In this document: positions 61,301-64,000 of the stretch, one piece after another
Layout of the letters: each line of letters begins with the position of its first letter
How positions within the stretch are numbered: position 1 is the stretch's first letter
Assembly: GCF_029227915.1 (NCBI RefSeq)
Contig: NC_079882.1
Location: 28,448,001 to 28,512,000, forward strand
Direction of reading: 5' to 3'
Length of the DNA stretch: 64,000 bases
Source: Hydractinia symbiolongicarpus
Lineage: Eukaryota > Cnidaria > Hydrozoa > Anthoathecata > Hydractiniidae
Program-made: the position numbers and the translations under genes
The notes under the pieces: model-generated
What the model saw: the letters and a program-made list of their open reading frames with translations, nothing else
The model's database searches: none
Told to the model about the DNA's origin: nothing

Positions 61301-62633
61301 CATCTTCTATAATAATACAATAACTGTATCTGTGTCGTCTGTCTGTAACAGGCAAGTGGATGTGTTTATCTCCTTTTGATGTAGGTGAAAATTTTATGCC
61401 TAATTCGTTAAATTTATGGACGTTACGACATTTTTGACTGATATTAAAGGGTTTCAAAAGACTAGTGAATGCATTGCAGTGTAGTTATAACTTGGAGGTC
61501 AGATTTAGGAACATGGTGGTGACTTCAGTTTTTCTCACAATGGGTGTGGCTGGAGACCACCTAGAACAAATTTCCCAAAACTAGATCAACCAACCTCTTT
61601 TGGAAAAGGCCAGATGATGACAACATTAAGAAACTTTAAATCCCAATATCCCCTTACCTGTTTCATTACCTGGCACCTGCTCTGCGATGGTGATAAAAAA
61701 ACCCTACTTTTTCCTCTGCTTCAGAAATATATTTATTTGGTAGGAAATCTAAAACCCATACTTCTAAAACTCTCTATGTGAGAAGTAGGATAATTTATGC
61801 GTAGTGCAAAAAAACAAGAGTTTGTTGTGAAGAATTCTTCTTGAGACATTGAATTTGAAAGTTATGTGATGGAGACATCATAGACAAGGTATATTTGGCG
61901 CTGTTATCAATTATACTATCTAAGAACATGTAAGTTTGAGTCATAGTAAGTAAGAATTTTACAAGGAGAACTCATTCCAAGAAAATTATTAACCAAATCT
62001 TGTCATAATTTCAGAGTAGAAAAATTAGCATTATCCAAGGTATTTTGTCTTTTTTATTTTGTCTTTTTTATGTAAGGCAAAATTTATCCTGGAATGAGGT
62101 GAAGTCTAAAAGGTTTAAATAGAGTTAAGTGTTTCGCCCTCTTATTGTCATCGTTTTTTGAAAAATACTAGTTTTGGCGGCTTTCCACCCTATTGTCCTA
62201 CACTAAGCATATGTTTTATTTAGAGTTCACTTACCTCAGTTACCAAGGTGGTTTTATGGTAATCAAAAGTCCATTCAGATCTATCCAAGTCACACCTACT
62301 GCTATGATCATGTGGAAATATCATTGATGAATTGCTACAAGTTTTATTAAAGTCTACACTATGAGTAATATTGTTGCTGTTGTATACACATCTCCACGGT
62401 GGGTCGTAACCAATGTAATAAAAAATCATAATAGGATATACCATGGGTAACAGAGCAAACATTATACATCCTTGAACCATAACTTGATAACGACCACATT
62501 CACCACCATGTTTAAGAAACTGATCAATAGTAATCTCTTTTTTAACTTCTTCACTTACTTCTTCATCTGATGACACAATTAATTGATCTTCTAGCTCCCT
62601 TTCATTCATTAAAAAACTTTCATTGTCTTTCAT
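55386..62633 (-). CDS. SLC22-type organic-solute transporter, copy 4
   Basis: Exons 62633-62235, 61208-60781, 60571-60353, 60277-60143, 59780-59686, 59600-59501, 59423-59218, 55543-55386 give 579 residues in frame. Head MKDNESFLMNERELEDQL, then helix 1 and a glycosylated loop, MFS signature GFLSDRYGRKKIL, CVPESVRWLNLKGRTKEAE, IGRKKT, IYPTVLRTQGMG, LPETLGKPTRETLDDMIDN and a tail ending VPEIQMIPAT. The last intron is 3.7 kb against a few hundred bases in copies 2 and 3, because it has taken up a TTAA-flanked transposon with its own gene on the other strand (57049-58957) and Helitron-like sequence (from 55695). Intron 1 also holds a Helitron-like 5' end at 61313. Exon 3, exon 7 and adjoining introns match copy 3 closely. 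Confidence 0.93.
55695..56146 (+). mobile_element. Helitron-like element, 452 bp
   Basis: Starts TCTCTATAATAATACC, followed by gtctgtctgtctgtaacaga and caaagtgg, and ends with ttttcacagggttttataaCTAG shortened to CTAG before TC. The same start and end occur at 8661 and 9266. A second copy of the 5' end begins directly at 56147 (TCTCTTATAATAATAC); its body runs to at least 56650 but its 3' end was not found. No coding sequence. Confidence 0.6.
57049..58957 (+). mobile_element. TTAA-flanked TIR transposon, Kolobok-like, carrying a P2X7-ballast-like gene
   Basis: The element is 57053-58953. Left terminus agggatcccgaggtgctgaa, right terminus the complement (cggcacctcgggatccct), extending imperfectly to about 28 bp. 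TTAA flanks both sides (57049-57052, 58954-58957). TTAA duplication with AGGG ends fits Kolobok elements; piggyBac also uses TTAA. No transposase is recognised: the only substantial gene inside is the cysteine-rich domain gene at 57336-58197. It is inserted in the last intron of SLC22 copy 4, in the opposite direction. Confidence 0.8.
57336..58197 (+). pseudogene. P2X7 C-terminal 'ballast'-like cysteine domain gene, frameshifted
   Basis: Three exons: 57336-57588, 57695-57827, 57976-58197, with good splice sites. The first encodes a polar acidic head (NHDDDSNGSWEDIPD) and a Cys cluster, EWCKCLFCRTMPVNREC then LCC. The second gives LTCVTQHEGFNAVCLSPHVL and the third TYRYTAYLQLSLFVYTKLGR, then VRRIIP. 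This order of Cys cluster, CVCLxP-type segment and YRYxAYxxF helix is that of the zinc-binding ballast domain at the C-terminus of P2X7 receptors, found alone in many invertebrate proteins. Near 58055-58060 one base is missing: the frame stops at 58076-58078, while the +1 frame continues as VVSKIRETFPEANEIYVNFD to a stop at 58195-58197. So the copy is damaged or the base is an assembly error. There is no channel domain. Confidence 0.75.
61313..61760 (+). mobile_element. Helitron-like 5' end and body, 3' end unresolved
   Basis: TCTTCTATAATAATACAATA followed by gtctgtctgtaacaggcaag and tggatgtgtttatctcc matches the starts at 8661 and 55695. The body (tatggacgttacgacat, then aaccaacctcttttggaaa) matches related stretches near 56240 and 56930. 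The right boundary is a guess. It lies in intron 1 of SLC22 copy 4. Confidence 0.5.
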
Positions 62634-63580
62634 CTCTGTTATTGCTTGTTCTAATAATAACAGCTAAGAATTTACTGGTAGAAATTTTCTAAAAAAGCAA
62701 AAATTGATCAGACTTTAAAAGCAAAAACATGCATGTTGTTAGTAAAATGTCAGAGAATTTATTATTTTGATGTGTAAATAATTTTCACCTCAAGCATATA
62801 GCCACAAAGTACATTTAGCATAAGAATTGTAAAAAAAGTCTGGAATACCTCATGATTTTTTCTGATCATGTATGCTAAAAATTAAAAATATAGAGTGCAA
62901 TTAAAAACAAAGTGCAATGCAATCTATTTGAATATATCACTCCTTCTCTGCTTTTAACAGTTAAAAAAGAAACCAAATTAGATTTTCAAACACATTGGTT
63001 ACACAAGAGAAAACCTCTAAAAGACATAGAAAGAAGGAGTGAAAGGTTTTACTAGCGTAACAGGGTGTCCAGTAAAAATTAACTTCCAATTTCTATTTCC
63101 CTGAATGTTACAATATATGTTACAATTTTTACTATTAATTCTTTAAGAACAGATTAATCCTTCGGGATTTTCTCGAAGTATTAATATTCTTAACTTGTCT
63201 ACAGAATTGACAATATTTTTGAAATTCCTTAATATCCTGACATTCCCTAGACAGTGGACACCCTGTTGAAGCTTAGAAGGTGATTTGGGTCAAAAGCAAC
63301 ATTGATTGCAATATTGGAGTGGACTCTGGAAATATCACAAACTTGGATGAATAATTCCAGATGTGAAAAATCAGAAATTATTATGAAATCAAAATTTACG
63401 TGACATGTAAAAGGGTTTTAAAACAGCACTAAATTTATGTAATTAACGTTTTACGATTTATGTAATGTAAAAATAATATCAAACATATTATACAATTATA
63501 AATAAAGGATTATTCTATAAAGTAAGAATGAAAAAAATAGAATATTAAAACAACTAAAGCAGAAACTATTTATTTACAAC
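62634..63580. other. Intergenic between SLC22 copies 4 and 5
   Basis: AT-rich spacer with the presumed promoter of copy 4 at its left end. No ORF or repeat family recognised; an 11 bp word (cagggtgtcca) at 63060 recurs in inverse at 63254 (tggacaccctg), which may mark a small element. Confidence 0.4.
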
Positions 63581-63788
63581 TTATGCATCTGTAAGTTCAC
63601 TAAAGGTTTCACGAGTAGGTTTTCCTAGTGTTTCTGGTAACATAAAACAAAACAGGAATGCCATAAAAGTAGCAGCCGCCATAATAACAAACGGTATTGA
63701 TGGATGAATATGATCAAGAACTTTTATAAAAGGTGATGCTGCTGCTCCAGCACGACTTGTGATTGTATTGATGCCCATTCCTTGTGTC
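63581..63788 (-). CDS. SLC22-type transporter, copy 5, last exon only
   Basis: One exon starts at an acceptor at 63789-63790 and encodes RTQGMGINTITSRAGAAASP, helices 11-12, LPETLGKPTRETFSELTDA and a stop at 63581-63583. It corresponds to exon 7 of copies 1-4 but ends in a stop instead of splicing to a tail exon, so this paralogue lacks the acidic C-terminal tail. The rest of the gene lies beyond the right edge; no exon 6 is found in 63800-64000. Confidence 0.85.
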
Positions 63789-64000
63789 CTAAAATGCAAA
63801 TTTAGTTTTAATATTGCTCCTTGTACAACTTAAAATACAAAAGTATATACCAGAACCATCAATTTTTTAGAGCAGCTAAAATTAAGAAAAAGAAGAATAC
63901 TTTTAATAAATGGGCATAATTATTGCTTCTGAATATGTACTACCCAAACAGTTTAAAGTTTAAAATTAATTTGCCGTTACAACTGGTTTTCGATCTTTTA

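Overview
The window is nuclear DNA from an AT-rich animal genome. Genes are split by many short introns with standard GT-AG sites, and small non-autonomous transposons fill most gaps and introns. The protein families (adhesion GPCR, GAR1, DUF229 ectoenzymes, SLC22 carriers) are metazoan. The tandem arrays, compact introns and Helitron/MITE load suggest an early-branching animal, probably a cnidarian; that assignment is an inference from style, not from a marker gene.

Layout, left to right. 1-3403 (+): last four and a bit exons of an adhesion GPCR (GPS motif plus seven-helix domain), cut by the left edge. 3404-12404: no convincing gene; at least six MITE or Helitron-like elements. 12405-14253 (+): complete seven-exon GAR1, the H/ACA snoRNP protein, with one AT-AC intron that looks U12-type. 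14838-18277 (+): a small coiled-coil protein with two related alternative first exons and a shared last exon. 19267-34155 (+): three tandem two-exon DUF229 genes encoding type II membrane proteins of the alkaline-phosphatase/sulfatase superfamily, sharing a nearly identical core that suggests gene conversion. 35553-63788 (-): a tandem array of SLC22-type major-facilitator transporters: four full eight-exon copies and the last exon of a fifth. The copy at 35553-40304 has a one-base frameshift; the copies at 48543-53330 and 55386-62633 were recently homogenised, introns included.

The most unusual object lies in the last intron of the fourth SLC22 copy, on the opposite strand: a 1.9 kb transposon (57053-58953) with TTAA target duplications and inverted ends, carrying a three-exon gene for a cysteine-rich domain like the C-terminal 'ballast' of P2X7 receptors, now frameshifted.

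The neighbouring genes are not an operon or pathway. The logic of the window is local tandem duplication (DUF229, SLC22, duplicated first exon) in a transposon-rich background. Exon joins given below were derived by hand; for the full-length genes the summed exon lengths are multiples of three, except in the copy called frameshifted.
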